64,000 bases of DNA from the NCBI RefSeq assembly GCF_035920345.1, contig NZ_CP109149.1, positions 6,014,001-6,078,000 of the forward strand, read 5' to 3'. Below the pieces are notes generated by a model. The model did no database searches and had not been told where the DNA came from. It saw nothing but the letters and a program-made list of their open reading frames with translations. A program made the translations under genes and the position numbers. Source of the DNA: Nocardia vinacea (GTDB taxonomy: Bacteria; Actinomycetota; Actinomycetes; Mycobacteriales; Mycobacteriaceae). Of the stretch, positions 34,771 through 43,129 are shown piece after piece (position 1 is the first letter of the stretch; each line of letters begins with the position of its first letter).

Positions 34771-35066
34771 GCCTACCTCCGAGATGTGACCGGGTTCCGC
34801 GGCCACTGCTGTAGCCGTCATCACACAATAACGTCATGAGCTGACAAAATGGAACAGGGAATGCGCAGCTCCCGCTCAACGCCCGTGCGGACGCACGCCG
34901 ACCTACTCACAGCCGCGCGTTCTAGACTGCGGGTGGCAAGCAGCTGAACAGGACGTGACGGGCGATTCGACCCGCGGTGTTAGAGGTGGCATGGGAGTCG
35001 GACGAATGCAGACGAGCGGGGGCGGCAATACCCCGCGGTGCGAGCTCAAGGCCCGGAGGCGGAAGC

Positions 35067-35705
35067 TTGCGTAACCACGTAGGGCCTGGGAGCACCGCAA
35101 GTAGGACACTGTCGGAGTCCGAGATCGTCGAGGCCGCGTTGCGGGTGGTACGTGAGGATGGTGTGGAGAAGCTGTCGATGCGACGGCTCTCCCGTGAGCT
35201 CGGCGTTTCCCCGATGGCGCCGTACTACTACGTCGCGGATAAACGCGAGCTGCTCGATCTCGTCGCCACCGCGGCGCTGACCGGAGTGCGCAAACCACCG
35301 GCCGATTCCGGACCGTGGCAGCAGCGGCTGCGCGATCTGATCGACCAGATCGATGAGAAGCTGCGCAAGCATCCCGGACTCGGCGATGTGCTGATCGAAC
35401 AGATGCTGGGCAAACAGCTCGACCTGATCGCCGCGATCATGGAGATCCTCTTCGAGGCCGGTTTCAACGATCGCAATGTGCTCGCCGGGTACGCGACGAT
35501 CCACACCTACCTGTTCGGCCGCCGCCGGGTGAACCCGAGAGAGCCGCAACCGCTGGCGGATATCGCACTGCCCGAGTCGGTGGCACGAGCCACCAAATAC
35601 ATGCCCGACCTGCGCGGAAAGTACGCCTACGACTTCGGCATGGAAGTGCTGATCGCGGGTCTCGAGGCCCAGCTTGTCCGTCAGCCCGATCCCGACGTAC
35701 GATGA
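35067..35705 (+). CDS. TetR-family transcriptional regulator next to mftA and kshB
   Basis: This is a one-component repressor with an N-terminal TetR helix-turn-helix (SMRRLSRELGVSPMAPYYYV) and an all-helical ligand domain, 212 residues from the TTG at 35067. That start has GGAGG at 35055-35059. Upstream GTG codons at 34977 and 34986 would add a 30-residue, low-information N-terminus. The gene is divergent from mftA, the position mftR occupies in mycobacteria, but the sequence does not resemble mycobacterial MftR as I know it, so I do not name it. It precedes kshB with only 43 bp between them. Targets could be the mft genes, kshB or itself. Confidence 0.85.
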   Translation: MRNHVGPGSTASRTLSESEIVEAALRVVREDGVEKLSMRRLSRELGVSPMAPYYYVADKRELLDLVATAALTGVRKPPADSGPWQQRLRDLIDQIDEKLRKHPGLGDVLIEQMLGKQLDLIAAIMEILFEAGFNDRNVLAGYATIHTYLFGRRRVNPREPQPLADIALPESVARATKYMPDLRGKYAYDFGMEVLIAGLEAQLVRQPDPDVR

Positions 35706-35708
35706 AAC

Positions 35709-35722
35709 TGAAACACGTTCTA
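35709..35722 (+). promoter_or_regulatory. KstR-type operator upstream of kshB
   Basis: TGAAACACGTTCTA fits the published KstR consensus TnnAACnnGTTnnA at every defined position. It lies 27 bp before the kshB start, directly after the upstream TetR gene's stop. KstR represses cholesterol catabolism genes in mycobacteria and rhodococci; the kstR gene itself is not in this window. Confidence 0.8.
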
Positions 35723-35748
35723 GTTTTGGTTCGGTTCGAGAGGACGAG

Positions 35749-36804
35749 ATGACCATCGTCGAGGTTCCACACGGTTCACGTTCGGTCGTGCTGCGGGTAG
35801 CCGCGGTCATCACCGAGACGCCGGATACCTGTTCGCTGGTCTTCGACGTCCCCGACGACCTGCGTGAGCGTTTCAGCTATCAGCCGGGCCAGTTCCTCAC
35901 CCTGCGCATCCCGAGCGATCTGACCGGGTCGGTGGCCCGGTGCTATTCGCTGGCCAGCTCGCCGTACACCGACGACAAGCCCAAGGTGACCGTCAAGCGC
36001 ACCGTGGGCGGCTACGGGTCGAACTGGGTGTGCGACAACGTCAAAACGGGCGACGCGATCGAAGTGCTGCCGCCCTCCGGCGTTTTCACGCCGAAGGATC
36101 TCGATGACGATCTGCTGCTGTTCGGCGCGGGCAGCGGCATCACACCGGTGATGTCCATCTTGAAGTCGGCACTGGCGCGCGGCTCCGGCCGAATCGTATT
36201 GGTCTACGCCAATCGCGATCACGAGTCGGTGATCTTCGCGGGCGAGCTGCGCGAATTGGCCGAGAAGCACCCGCAGCGACTCACCGTGATCCACTGGCTG
36301 GAGCACCTGCAGGGACTGCCGACCGCCGACGGTTTGGCCGCCCTGGTCGAGCCTTACACCAGCTATCACGCCTTCATGTGCGGGCCCAAGCCGTTCATGG
36401 ACCGGGTGCACGACGCACTCGGCCGGCTAGAGGTGCCGCGCTCGCGCACCCACGCCGAAGTGTTCAATTCCCTTGCCGGAGACCCGTTCGCGGATCAGGC
36501 GCCGGTCGAGGTGACCGACGAGGAGGCGGCCGATGCGGCCACCGTCGAGGTCGAACTCGACGGCGAGGTGCACGAGCTGAAGTGGCCGCGCAAGCAGACT
36601 CTGGTCGACATCATGCTGTCGAAGGGTCTGGATGTGCCGTACTCCTGCCAGGAGGGCGAATGCGGTTCCTGTGCGTGCACAGTACTCGAGGGCAAGGTCG
36701 AAATGGACAATGCCGAAATCCTCGATCCGGAGGATATCGAGAACGGCTATATCCTCGGCTGCCAGGCGCATCCGGTCACCGATCACCTGCGCATCCAATT
36801 CTGA
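35749..36804 (+). CDS. kshB: KshB, 3-ketosteroid-9-alpha-monooxygenase reductase
   Basis: This is the NADH-dependent flavin/iron-sulfur reductase that feeds electrons to the Rieske oxygenase KshA, which opens steroid ring B. It has 351 residues, close to mycobacterial KshB. Order: a ferredoxin-reductase FAD domain (RCYSLASSPY near 66), an NAD domain (GAGSGITPVMS, FMCGPKPFM), and a C-terminal plant-type 2Fe-2S ferredoxin with CQEGECGSCACTV and a later Cys in LGCQAHP. The ATG at 35749 follows a weak purine-rich stretch and the KstR-type operator, which supports a steroid role over a generic Hmp or phenylacetate reductase. No kshA is present, so the partner must lie elsewhere. Confidence 0.88.
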   Translation: MTIVEVPHGSRSVVLRVAAVITETPDTCSLVFDVPDDLRERFSYQPGQFLTLRIPSDLTGSVARCYSLASSPYTDDKPKVTVKRTVGGYGSNWVCDNVKTGDAIEVLPPSGVFTPKDLDDDLLLFGAGSGITPVMSILKSALARGSGRIVLVYANRDHESVIFAGELRELAEKHPQRLTVIHWLEHLQGLPTADGLAALVEPYTSYHAFMCGPKPFMDRVHDALGRLEVPRSRTHAEVFNSLAGDPFADQAPVEVTDEEAADAATVEVELDGEVHELKWPRKQTLVDIMLSKGLDVPYSCQEGECGSCACTVLEGKVEMDNAEILDPEDIENGYILGCQAHPVTDHLRIQF

Positions 36805-36884
36805 GCTCCTGTGGGCGCGACCCCCACATCCCCGAAACTGCGGGGCTACGCCCCTTGGATCTCCGGTCGGGCGGGCGCAATCCT

Positions 36885-37634
36885 TTACAGTTCGCGATAG
36901 TGGACGCGTAAGGCGGGATCGAGGCGTTCGGTCGCGTAACTCAGTGCGGTGCGGCCCATTCGCGTCGCGTGCTTGTCGAGGAAGCCGGTGAGCAGTCGCT
37001 CGTCGATGCGCTTGCCGATTTCGCGCAGCATCCAGCCGAGCGCCTTCTGGATCAGGTCGCGGCGGTCGTCGAGTAGCTGTTCGCCGAGTTCGAAGGTGGT
37101 CGAGGCATCGCCCGCCTTGATGAACGCGAAGGTTGTCAGCAGCGCTACCCGACGCTCCCAGAGCGAGTCCGCGCCTGCGAGTTCGAAGAGCAGGTCGCGG
37201 GGTCGGTCGAGTAGCCAAGGGCCGATGATGTTTTCGGCGGACACGTCGACCAGATCCCAGTTGTTCACCCGGCCTCGGCGCACCGCGGCGAGGTAGAGCT
37301 CAACCATTGCCGCCTGCGCATTGATATCGAGCGTGCGCGGTTTGGCCGCCTCGGCGAATTCGGCGTTCAGGATGATCAGCGCGGCCAGGCGGTCCTCGTG
37401 CACGGCACTGTTCAGCAGTGTGTCGATCTCGTCGAGCGGAAGTGCCGCAAAGCGTTTCGCGATCGATCGCGTGACGGGCACGCGCACACCGAGGAAGACA
37501 TCGCCCTCGCCGTACTCGCCGGGCCCGGTCTTGAAGAACCGCTGCAAATGGATGGCATCGGCCGGGTCGGCGACCTCGGCCAGCGCCGCATGCACATCGG
37601 CGGCGGTCGGCGGCGCCGCGCTACTCCTGGGCAC
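36885..37634 (-). CDS. DNA alkylation repair protein, AlkD-like
   Basis: This all-helical HEAT-like repeat protein belongs to the AlkD family, glycosylases that excise bulky or positively charged alkylated bases. Recognisable segments are GVRVPVTRSIAKRF, NNWDLVDVSAENIIG, SLWERRVALLTTFAFI and IQKALGWMLREIGKR; the WDLVD and WMLREI motifs are typical. The GTG at 37634 gives 249 residues and a 14-bp overlap with the racemase gene upstream; an ATG at 37682 would overlap it by 62 bp. The overlap suggests translational coupling. Activity on a given lesion cannot be read from sequence. Confidence 0.85.
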   Translation of the reverse strand: MPRSSAAPPTAADVHAALAEVADPADAIHLQRFFKTGPGEYGEGDVFLGVRVPVTRSIAKRFAALPLDEIDTLLNSAVHEDRLAALIILNAEFAEAAKPRTLDINAQAAMVELYLAAVRRGRVNNWDLVDVSAENIIGPWLLDRPRDLLFELAGADSLWERRVALLTTFAFIKAGDASTTFELGEQLLDDRRDLIQKALGWMLREIGKRIDERLLTGFLDKHATRMGRTALSYATERLDPALRVHYREL

Positions 37635-38382
37635 CCAGAATCCGCCCCGACTCGAAAGCCGCCGCGCTGGTGGGTAATTCACCCGGCCGACCGCTGTTCA
37701 GCACCCGCACCTCACCATTGCCGGTGGTCGGCCGGTCGAGCGCCTCCATCCGCCGAATCGTCTGCGCCGCAACGGCTTGCGCACTGTCGAACAGTCGCAC
37801 GCCGTCCGGCAGTGCGGCCACAATCGCATCGATGACCAGCGGATAGTGCGTGCAGCCGAGCACCACACCCTCCACATCGTCCGGCGTCTGTTCGGCCGCG
37901 CGCGCAATCGAATCACGGGCCGCGACCAGATCACCGCGATCGATCGAATCCGCCAGACCATGGCAGGCGATGCCGGCCACCTTCGCATCGCCGCCGAAGC
38001 GGGCGATCAGATCGGCCTGGTATCGGCTGGCCGTGGTCGCGGCGGTCGCCCACACCGCGACCGATTTGCATACCGCCGCGGCGGGTTTGATCGCAGGGAC
38101 CGTGCCGATTACCGGAATACCGGGCCCGACCTCGGCGCGCACCTCGTCCAAGGCGGTGACGCTGGCCGTATTGCACGGCAGCACGAGCACTTCCGCGCCG
38201 AGCCGCACCGAGCTCCGCGCGGCGTCGACCACCCGGTCGGTCACCCACTGTTCCGGCTTGGGACCCCACGGCGCGCCATCCGGGTCCAACTGGAGTAGCA
38301 GGTCGACATCGGGCCGCAGCTTGCGCAGCCAGGCGGCCGTGGGCAGCAACCCCAGCCCGGAATCGATGAGCGCGACGATCAC
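37621..38382 (-). CDS. Glutamate racemase family protein (MurI-like)
   Basis: This 253-residue Asp/Glu racemase-fold protein has both catalytic cysteines, in LPCNTAS and GCTHYP. Glutamate racemase supplies D-Glu for peptidoglycan. The first motif is DSGLGLLP where canonical MurI has DSGVGGLT, and the overall match is loose, so this may be a divergent paralogue rather than the housekeeping MurI. It overlaps the AlkD-like gene downstream and lies 29 bp after the ferredoxin reductase gene on the same strand. Confidence 0.75.
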   Translation of the reverse strand: MIVALIDSGLGLLPTAAWLRKLRPDVDLLLQLDPDGAPWGPKPEQWVTDRVVDAARSSVRLGAEVLVLPCNTASVTALDEVRAEVGPGIPVIGTVPAIKPAAAVCKSVAVWATAATTASRYQADLIARFGGDAKVAGIACHGLADSIDRGDLVAARDSIARAAEQTPDDVEGVVLGCTHYPLVIDAIVAALPDGVRLFDSAQAVAAQTIRRMEALDRPTTGNGEVRVLNSGRPGELPTSAAAFESGRILGAQE

Positions 38383-38411
38383 CCGACCACCGTATTACAA
38401 CGGAACAATCG

Positions 38412-39641
38412 CTACGGCTGGGCGGCCTCGAGCAGGTCCGCGATCGGCGCACCCGCGGCGATCTTCGCGCGGACCTTCATCACCTGAGCGGTCTTTCCCG
38501 CGCCGACCACGCCGGTCAGATTGCCGTTCTGCGAGTAGTAGGCGAGGAACTTGCGGCCATCATCGGAGACGATGTGGATTTCGTCATCGGCATTCGGGGT
38601 GCCGAGCGCCTGGATCTTCACGTCGTACTGATCGCTCCAGAAGTACGGCACCCGCGCCGCGGTCGGCGGTTCGGCGCCCAGCAGCGCACACGCCAGCAGC
38701 CGCGCCTGCTCACCGGCATTGGTCCAGTGCTCGACGCGCTTGCGCTGACCGGTCTCGTGCAGCCATGCCGACACGTCGCCGACCGCCCACACACCCTCGA
38801 CCGAGGTCCGCCCCACCTCGTCCGCGAGTACCCCGCCACCGGCCGACGGTTCGGCGAGTGCGATACCGGAATCGGCGAGCCATTCGGTCACCGGCCGGGA
38901 ACCGACACCGATGACCACCAGATCGGCGGCCACTTCGCTGCCGTCGGAGAGCCGGGCGCCGCGGACTCGGTCGTTGTCGGAGACGAAGGTGTCCAGGCCG
39001 GTTTCACAGCGCAGATCCACGCCCTCATCACGATGCATGCGGGCGACCAGCGCACCGATCTCGGCGCCGAGCACCGAGGCCAGCGGCGTCGGCTGCGGTT
39101 CGACGAGTACGACCTCGACGCCGCCGGCCCGGAAGCTCGCCGCGAGTTCACAACCGATGAATCCGGCCCCGACCACCAGCGCGGTACCCGCACCGGACAA
39201 TTCGTCGCGCAGTGCGGCGGCGTCGGCATAGCCACGCAGAACATGCACGCCCTGCAGATCGGGCAACCCGGGCAGACGACGTGGCCGCAGGCCGGTCGCG
39301 ATGATCAGCTGGTCGTAGTCGAGCGTGCCGCCGTCGGCCAGGCGCACCTGGCGGGCGGCGGTGTCGACGCCGACCGCCTCGGTATTCAGCCGCAGGTCGA
39401 TCTGCTTCTCGTCGAAGAATTCGGCGGGGCGCAGGGTGGTGTCGTCGGTTTCACCGCGCACGAACTGCTTGGACAACGGCGGGCGATCGTAGGGCAGCCG
39501 CGACTCCTCGCCGACGAGGAGCAACTCACCCTCGTACCCGGCGCGGCGCAATTCCTCCGCCGTGCGCAAACCGGCCAGACCAGCTCCGATGATCACAATC
39601 GGCCCGGCTCTGTTGATGGTTCGCTCGCTGCGCTCACTCAC
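38412..39641 (-). CDS. FAD-dependent ferredoxin/rubredoxin reductase
   Basis: This 409-residue flavoprotein passes NAD(P)H electrons to small iron-sulfur proteins or cytochrome P450 partners. It has an N-terminal FAD Rossmann motif (IVIIGAGLAGLRTAEELRR), the reductase signature YDRPPLSKQ, an NAD-binding motif (VVGAGFIGCELAASF) and the C-terminal FAD motif GVWAVGDV. The GTG at 39641 has GGGAAG seven bases upstream. In M. tuberculosis a homologous gene (Rv0688) lies between tuf and the mft genes, which matches the order here. The first codons (GTGAGTGAGCGCAGCGAGCG) form a repetitive palindromic run that reads as SERSER. Confidence 0.85.
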   Translation of the reverse strand: MSERSERTINRAGPIVIIGAGLAGLRTAEELRRAGYEGELLLVGEESRLPYDRPPLSKQFVRGETDDTTLRPAEFFDEKQIDLRLNTEAVGVDTAARQVRLADGGTLDYDQLIIATGLRPRRLPGLPDLQGVHVLRGYADAAALRDELSGAGTALVVGAGFIGCELAASFRAGGVEVVLVEPQPTPLASVLGAEIGALVARMHRDEGVDLRCETGLDTFVSDNDRVRGARLSDGSEVAADLVVIGVGSRPVTEWLADSGIALAEPSAGGGVLADEVGRTSVEGVWAVGDVSAWLHETGQRKRVEHWTNAGEQARLLACALLGAEPPTAARVPYFWSDQYDVKIQALGTPNADDEIHIVSDDGRKFLAYYSQNGNLTGVVGAGKTAQVMKVRAKIAAGAPIADLLEAAQP

Positions 39642-39802
39642 GCGGACTTCCCTTCGTCGTGCCTGGCAGGCGCCGGGTCGAGTTGGCATCCGTCACCGAG
39701 GGTGACGCAGCTAACCCTAACCTTTGCTTGGGCGCGAATCGCCGTGACGGCCGTCACCCTGCAGTACCCGACCGATCGGTACGCAATCGTATCCATACCT
39801 AT

Positions 39803-39820
39803 ATTGATCGGGCGGTCAAT
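39803..39820. promoter_or_regulatory. TetR-type operator upstream of the SPW gene
   Basis: ATTGATCG-GG-CGGTCAAT is an inverted repeat with seven of eight arm positions paired, 48 bp before the SPW gene start. It resembles the TGACCG/CGGTCA sites of many TetR regulators. The TetR gene two positions downstream is the likely binder, implying autoregulation. Confidence 0.65.
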
Positions 39821-39868
39821 CAGAGTTAGATCTGAGTAAGGAGAACAATTCAGCCTGAGGAGGCACCC

Positions 39869-40225
39869 ATGTTCACCGAAAGTCGCGCGCAGGACTTCCT
39901 AGCCGTTGTGCTGGGCGTCTTTACCGCGCTGTCACCCCTGTGGGTGACCCACAACGACAACGCCATGTGGACGCTGATCGTGCTCGGCGTGCTCATCGCC
40001 CTCACCGGCCTCGCGCAGATGTACCGGGCGACCCTGACGGCCGCCGACTACGCGATGGGCCTGTTCGGCGCGTTGCTGTTCATCTCCCCATGGGCGATGG
40101 ACTACACCGACTACCGCGGCGCATCCTGGACCGCATGGGTAGTGGGCGTGGTGACGGTAGTGGTCGCGGTGGCGGCGCTGCCGACGGTGTCGGGCCGGTT
40201 GCACGACATGGCGCCGCATCACTGA
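39869..40225 (+). CDS. SPW-repeat integral membrane protein
   Basis: This 118-residue membrane protein has four predicted hydrophobic helices arranged as two SPW repeats: the first contains SPLW (residues 22-25), the second SPWAMDY. The family's function is unknown. A strong GAGGAGG site lies seven bases before the ATG. The stop overlaps the start of the following TetR gene (TGATG), so the two are translationally coupled and probably under that regulator's control. Confidence 0.85.
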   Translation: MFTESRAQDFLAVVLGVFTALSPLWVTHNDNAMWTLIVLGVLIALTGLAQMYRATLTAADYAMGLFGALLFISPWAMDYTDYRGASWTAWVVGVVTVVVAVAALPTVSGRLHDMAPHH

Positions 40226-40854
40226 TGCAGATGCCGAAAGCCCGGCGAGGCGGGCGTCGTCGTAGCGCGAAAGTCGACGGCGACGCCCGTCAGCTCATTC
40301 TCGATGCTGCAGAACGACTCTTCGCGGCACAGGGATTCGACGCGACCGCGACAGCGGCTATTGCCGAAGGCGCCGGTGTTCCCAAGGGTCTGGTCTTCTA
40401 TTACTTCCCCACCAAGGATTCGATCCTGTCCGTACTGATGGCCGAGCGGGTGCCCGCCCAGCCCATCGCCGATATCGGCACCGTGGTCACACCAGGCGAT
40501 CCGGCGGCCAGTCTGATCAATCTCGATGCCGCGCTCAATCTGCGCGATCACCATTCGTCGGTGCTGCGCGTGATCATGTGGCGCGAGGCCGATACCCATC
40601 CCGACGTGCGGCGTCAATTGCGCCGCCTGCGCGATCAACTGCTCGACGTCACCGCTCGGGTGCTGCAGGCAAGCGCGCCCGGCCCGGTCCAGCCCGGCAC
40701 GTTGCGCGCGTGTGCCGCGGCCTGGGTTTCGGCGATGTTCGCCATTGCCAGCAGCGATCGGCTGCATGCGCTCGACGGACTGCCGCTGCCGACGGCGGAT
40801 GAAATCTGCAATGTCGCCCAGGTTGTCGCGGCGGGTATGACCCAACTCGGCTGA
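40225..40854 (+). CDS. TetR-family regulator coupled to the SPW gene
   Basis: This 209-residue one-component regulator has a basic N-terminus, the TetR helix-turn-helix (TATAAIAEGAGVPKGLVFYY) near residues 35-55, and a helical ligand domain. It starts within the stop codon of the SPW gene. The palindrome upstream of that operon is its probable site. The ligand is unknown; a membrane-stress or lipophilic-compound sensor would fit the partner gene, but this is inference. Confidence 0.9.
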   Translation: MQMPKARRGGRRRSAKVDGDARQLILDAAERLFAAQGFDATATAAIAEGAGVPKGLVFYYFPTKDSILSVLMAERVPAQPIADIGTVVTPGDPAASLINLDAALNLRDHHSSVLRVIMWREADTHPDVRRQLRRLRDQLLDVTARVLQASAPGPVQPGTLRACAAAWVSAMFAIASSDRLHALDGLPLPTADEICNVAQVVAAGMTQLG

Positions 40855-40902
40855 GCACCGAATTCTGAAAGACTTCGCCTTCTCAATGCGGATGCACGGT
40901 GC

Positions 40903-42159
40903 GTGATACAAGTTCCAGTTGTGGAGATCAATCGAATCCTTCGAGATCTCACCGGTCTCGCGACGCGCGCAGTGATTGTCGGCCTGCTGGTCGGCGCTTC
41001 GACGACAGTCCTGAGCGGTACCGAGGCCCAGGCCACACCGATTTATCCGGACCCGGATCCGGACCCTTTTTATGCGACGCCACCCGATCTGGCGAATAAG
41101 AAACCAGGTGACGTGCTCGCGACGCGGCAGTTGCCGCCTATATTGATCTTTCCCGATACCACCGTCACGCTGATCAAATTCCGTTCGACGAATTCCACCG
41201 GCCGACCGATCGCGGCGACGACCACGGTGTTGACGCCGCGCTCACATCAACCCGATGGGCCGGTGCTGTCCTATCAGCACATCATCAACGGCCTCGGGGC
41301 GAAGTGCGCGGTTTCCCATGTGCTGTACACCTCCGATCCGAATCTGCAGGTCCGCGAGGCGATATTGCTCAACGCCCTGCTGCTGAGCGGGTGGAGCATC
41401 GCGCTGCCCGATCACCTGGGACCGACCTTCGCCTACGGTGCGGCCCGGCTCGGCGGCCAGATCACCCTGGACGGGATTCGCGCCGTGCGCCGGGTTCCCG
41501 AACTCGCCGCCGCACGCAGCCGGATCACGATGGCCGGATATTCCGGCGGCGGTATGGCCACCGCATTCGCCGCCGCGATGGCGCCGAAGTACGCACCGGA
41601 ACTCGAGATCGCGGGCGCCGCGACCGGTGGCGTACCGATGAATATGGTGAAAATGCTGGAGGGGGTCAACTTCAATCCGCATCCGGCGTTCGGACTGCTG
41701 ATGGCCGCCGCTATCGGGCTGGAACGGGAATATCCGGACCGCTTTCCGATCAGCAATTATCTGAACACACGCGGGGTGGCGGCACGCAAGGCCATCGCCA
41801 ACGGCTGCACCAATGAAATCCTCGCCACCGGCGCGGGGCACAACGTCCGGGATTACGCGAGCAGTATGACGATGATCAGTGATCGCAACGCCAGGGCCGT
41901 GGTCGAGGAAAACAGTCTGGAACTGTTCGAAGGGATCCCGAAAATACCGATATTCGAATGGCATTCGCCCAGTGATCCGCTCATCCCGACCGATTCGATC
42001 CTCAATGTCAACCGCCGCTACTGCGCGGCCGGAGTGCCGCTACAGGCCGAACTCACCTACTCCCCCGAACACCTGAGTGCCGCCGTCCTCGGCATCCCCT
42101 CGGTGCTCTCCTGGCTCGCCGCGCGCTTCCGCGGCGAACCAGCGCCGAGCAACTGCTAG
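40903..42159 (+). CDS. Secreted LIP-family lipase/esterase
   Basis: This is an exported alpha/beta hydrolase of 418 residues. An N-terminal signal peptide (hydrophobic AVIVGLLVGAS, likely cleaved near TEAQA) is followed by a proline/aspartate-rich mature N-terminus. The nucleophile elbow is GYSGGGMA; the C-terminal part has an Asp in HSPSDPLIP and a His in SPEHLS, completing a plausible triad. Such LIP-family lipases hydrolyse triacylglycerols or other esters outside the cell and are abundant in lipid-using actinobacteria. The start is a GTG at 40903; a GTG at 40921 would leave a more typical signal peptide. Its 3' end overlaps the convergent hydrolase gene by 4 bp. Confidence 0.85.
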   Translation: MIQVPVVEINRILRDLTGLATRAVIVGLLVGASTTVLSGTEAQATPIYPDPDPDPFYATPPDLANKKPGDVLATRQLPPILIFPDTTVTLIKFRSTNSTGRPIAATTTVLTPRSHQPDGPVLSYQHIINGLGAKCAVSHVLYTSDPNLQVREAILLNALLLSGWSIALPDHLGPTFAYGAARLGGQITLDGIRAVRRVPELAAARSRITMAGYSGGGMATAFAAAMAPKYAPELEIAGAATGGVPMNMVKMLEGVNFNPHPAFGLLMAAAIGLEREYPDRFPISNYLNTRGVAARKAIANGCTNEILATGAGHNVRDYASSMTMISDRNARAVVEENSLELFEGIPKIPIFEWHSPSDPLIPTDSILNVNRRYCAAGVPLQAELTYSPEHLSAAVLGIPSVLSWLAARFRGEPAPSNC

Positions 42160-42965
42160 TCGGCGAGAAAGGCGACGACGTCGGGAACGAACCGCTTCAC
42201 GACCCCGATATGCGTGGTTTCCGGGTAGATGATCAAGTGCGAGTCCGGGATTCCGTCGGCGGTGCGACGGAAGGTCTCGGTGCTGTAAGCGCCGTCGCGG
42301 TCGCCGCCGAGGACGAGGGTCGGCGCGGTGATATCTCCGAGCCGACCGGCGAGGTCGAAGGAGTCCTCGGCACGGATGAAAGCCAGCGTGTCCGCCGGAT
42401 TCTTCGGGCGTGCAAGAGGATCGGCCAGCCACATACTCGCAGCGGCGATGCGCTGCGCGATCGGCGAGGTGGAACCGACGGCGGCCATATGGTGCAGTGC
42501 GCGCCTACCCGCATAGGCCGCTTCGCCATAGGCCAGTTGCGCCGCGCGGGTGGCGTTTTCCAGAGTGTAGCCAGACGAGGCGATGATCAGCCGGCGCACC
42601 GCGGCAGGTCGATCCGCCGCGAGTTGCAGCGCCAGCGATCCACCCGAGGAGACGCCGAGAACATCGACAGGCGTACCGAATTCGGCCCACAATGCGTCCG
42701 CGTGCTCGGCGGCGATATCGGCCATCGTCGTCCCCTCGGCCATACCGGGCGCGCGGTTCACCGCGTACACCCGAAAATGCGCCGCGAGCGGTGCCAACGT
42801 CTTGATTTCGGACTGCCGCATCCACCCCGTCGGATTGGCATGATCCGGAGTGAACCACCGCAGGAAGACCAGCGGGCGCCCAGCTCCGAGCGCGAGATAC
42901 GGCATACCGTGCGCCAACGTCCCCTCGGTGACGTCGAGCGCGCTGGCCAGCACCGAACTCCTCAT
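42156..42965 (-). CDS. Alpha/beta hydrolase
   Basis: This 269-residue cytoplasmic alpha/beta hydrolase has the nucleophile elbow GVSSGG, a late Asp in GGDRDGAYS and a catalytic His in ETTHIGVV. The family spans esterases, epoxide hydrolases, haloperoxidases and meta-cleavage hydrolases, and nothing here identifies the substrate. It is convergent with the secreted lipase gene and lies 164 bp from the EF-G paralogue on the same strand, behind that gene's probable terminator. Confidence 0.85.
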   Translation of the reverse strand: MRSSVLASALDVTEGTLAHGMPYLALGAGRPLVFLRWFTPDHANPTGWMRQSEIKTLAPLAAHFRVYAVNRAPGMAEGTTMADIAAEHADALWAEFGTPVDVLGVSSGGSLALQLAADRPAAVRRLIIASSGYTLENATRAAQLAYGEAAYAGRRALHHMAAVGSTSPIAQRIAAASMWLADPLARPKNPADTLAFIRAEDSFDLAGRLGDITAPTLVLGGDRDGAYSTETFRRTADGIPDSHLIIYPETTHIGVVKRFVPDVVAFLAD

Positions 42966-43092
42966 TGCATCCTCCGATCAACCGGTCTTTACCCCTTTTG
43001 CCCGACGTTAACCAAAGTGGCCGCGACACGCGATGACCACCGACGTCATGGACAGGAATACCGTTCCCCGGCAGGACGCACGGAAAACCCGG

Positions 43093-43122
43093 GCGGCGCC
43101 GCACCTTTCGATGCGGCGCCGC
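43093..43122 (-). terminator. Rho-independent-like terminator after the second EF-G gene
   Basis: GCGGCGCCGCA pairs with TGCGGCGCCGC (11-bp stem, 8-base loop). On the minus strand it begins 8 bases after the stop and is followed by CCGGGTTTT. A short T-run is normal for high-GC actinobacteria. Confidence 0.75.
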
Positions 43123-43129
43123 ATTTCGT

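Noticed and set aside
35067..35705. Naming the TetR gene mftR
   Set aside because: Position fits, but the HTH and ligand domain do not resemble the mycobacterial MftR sequence I know.
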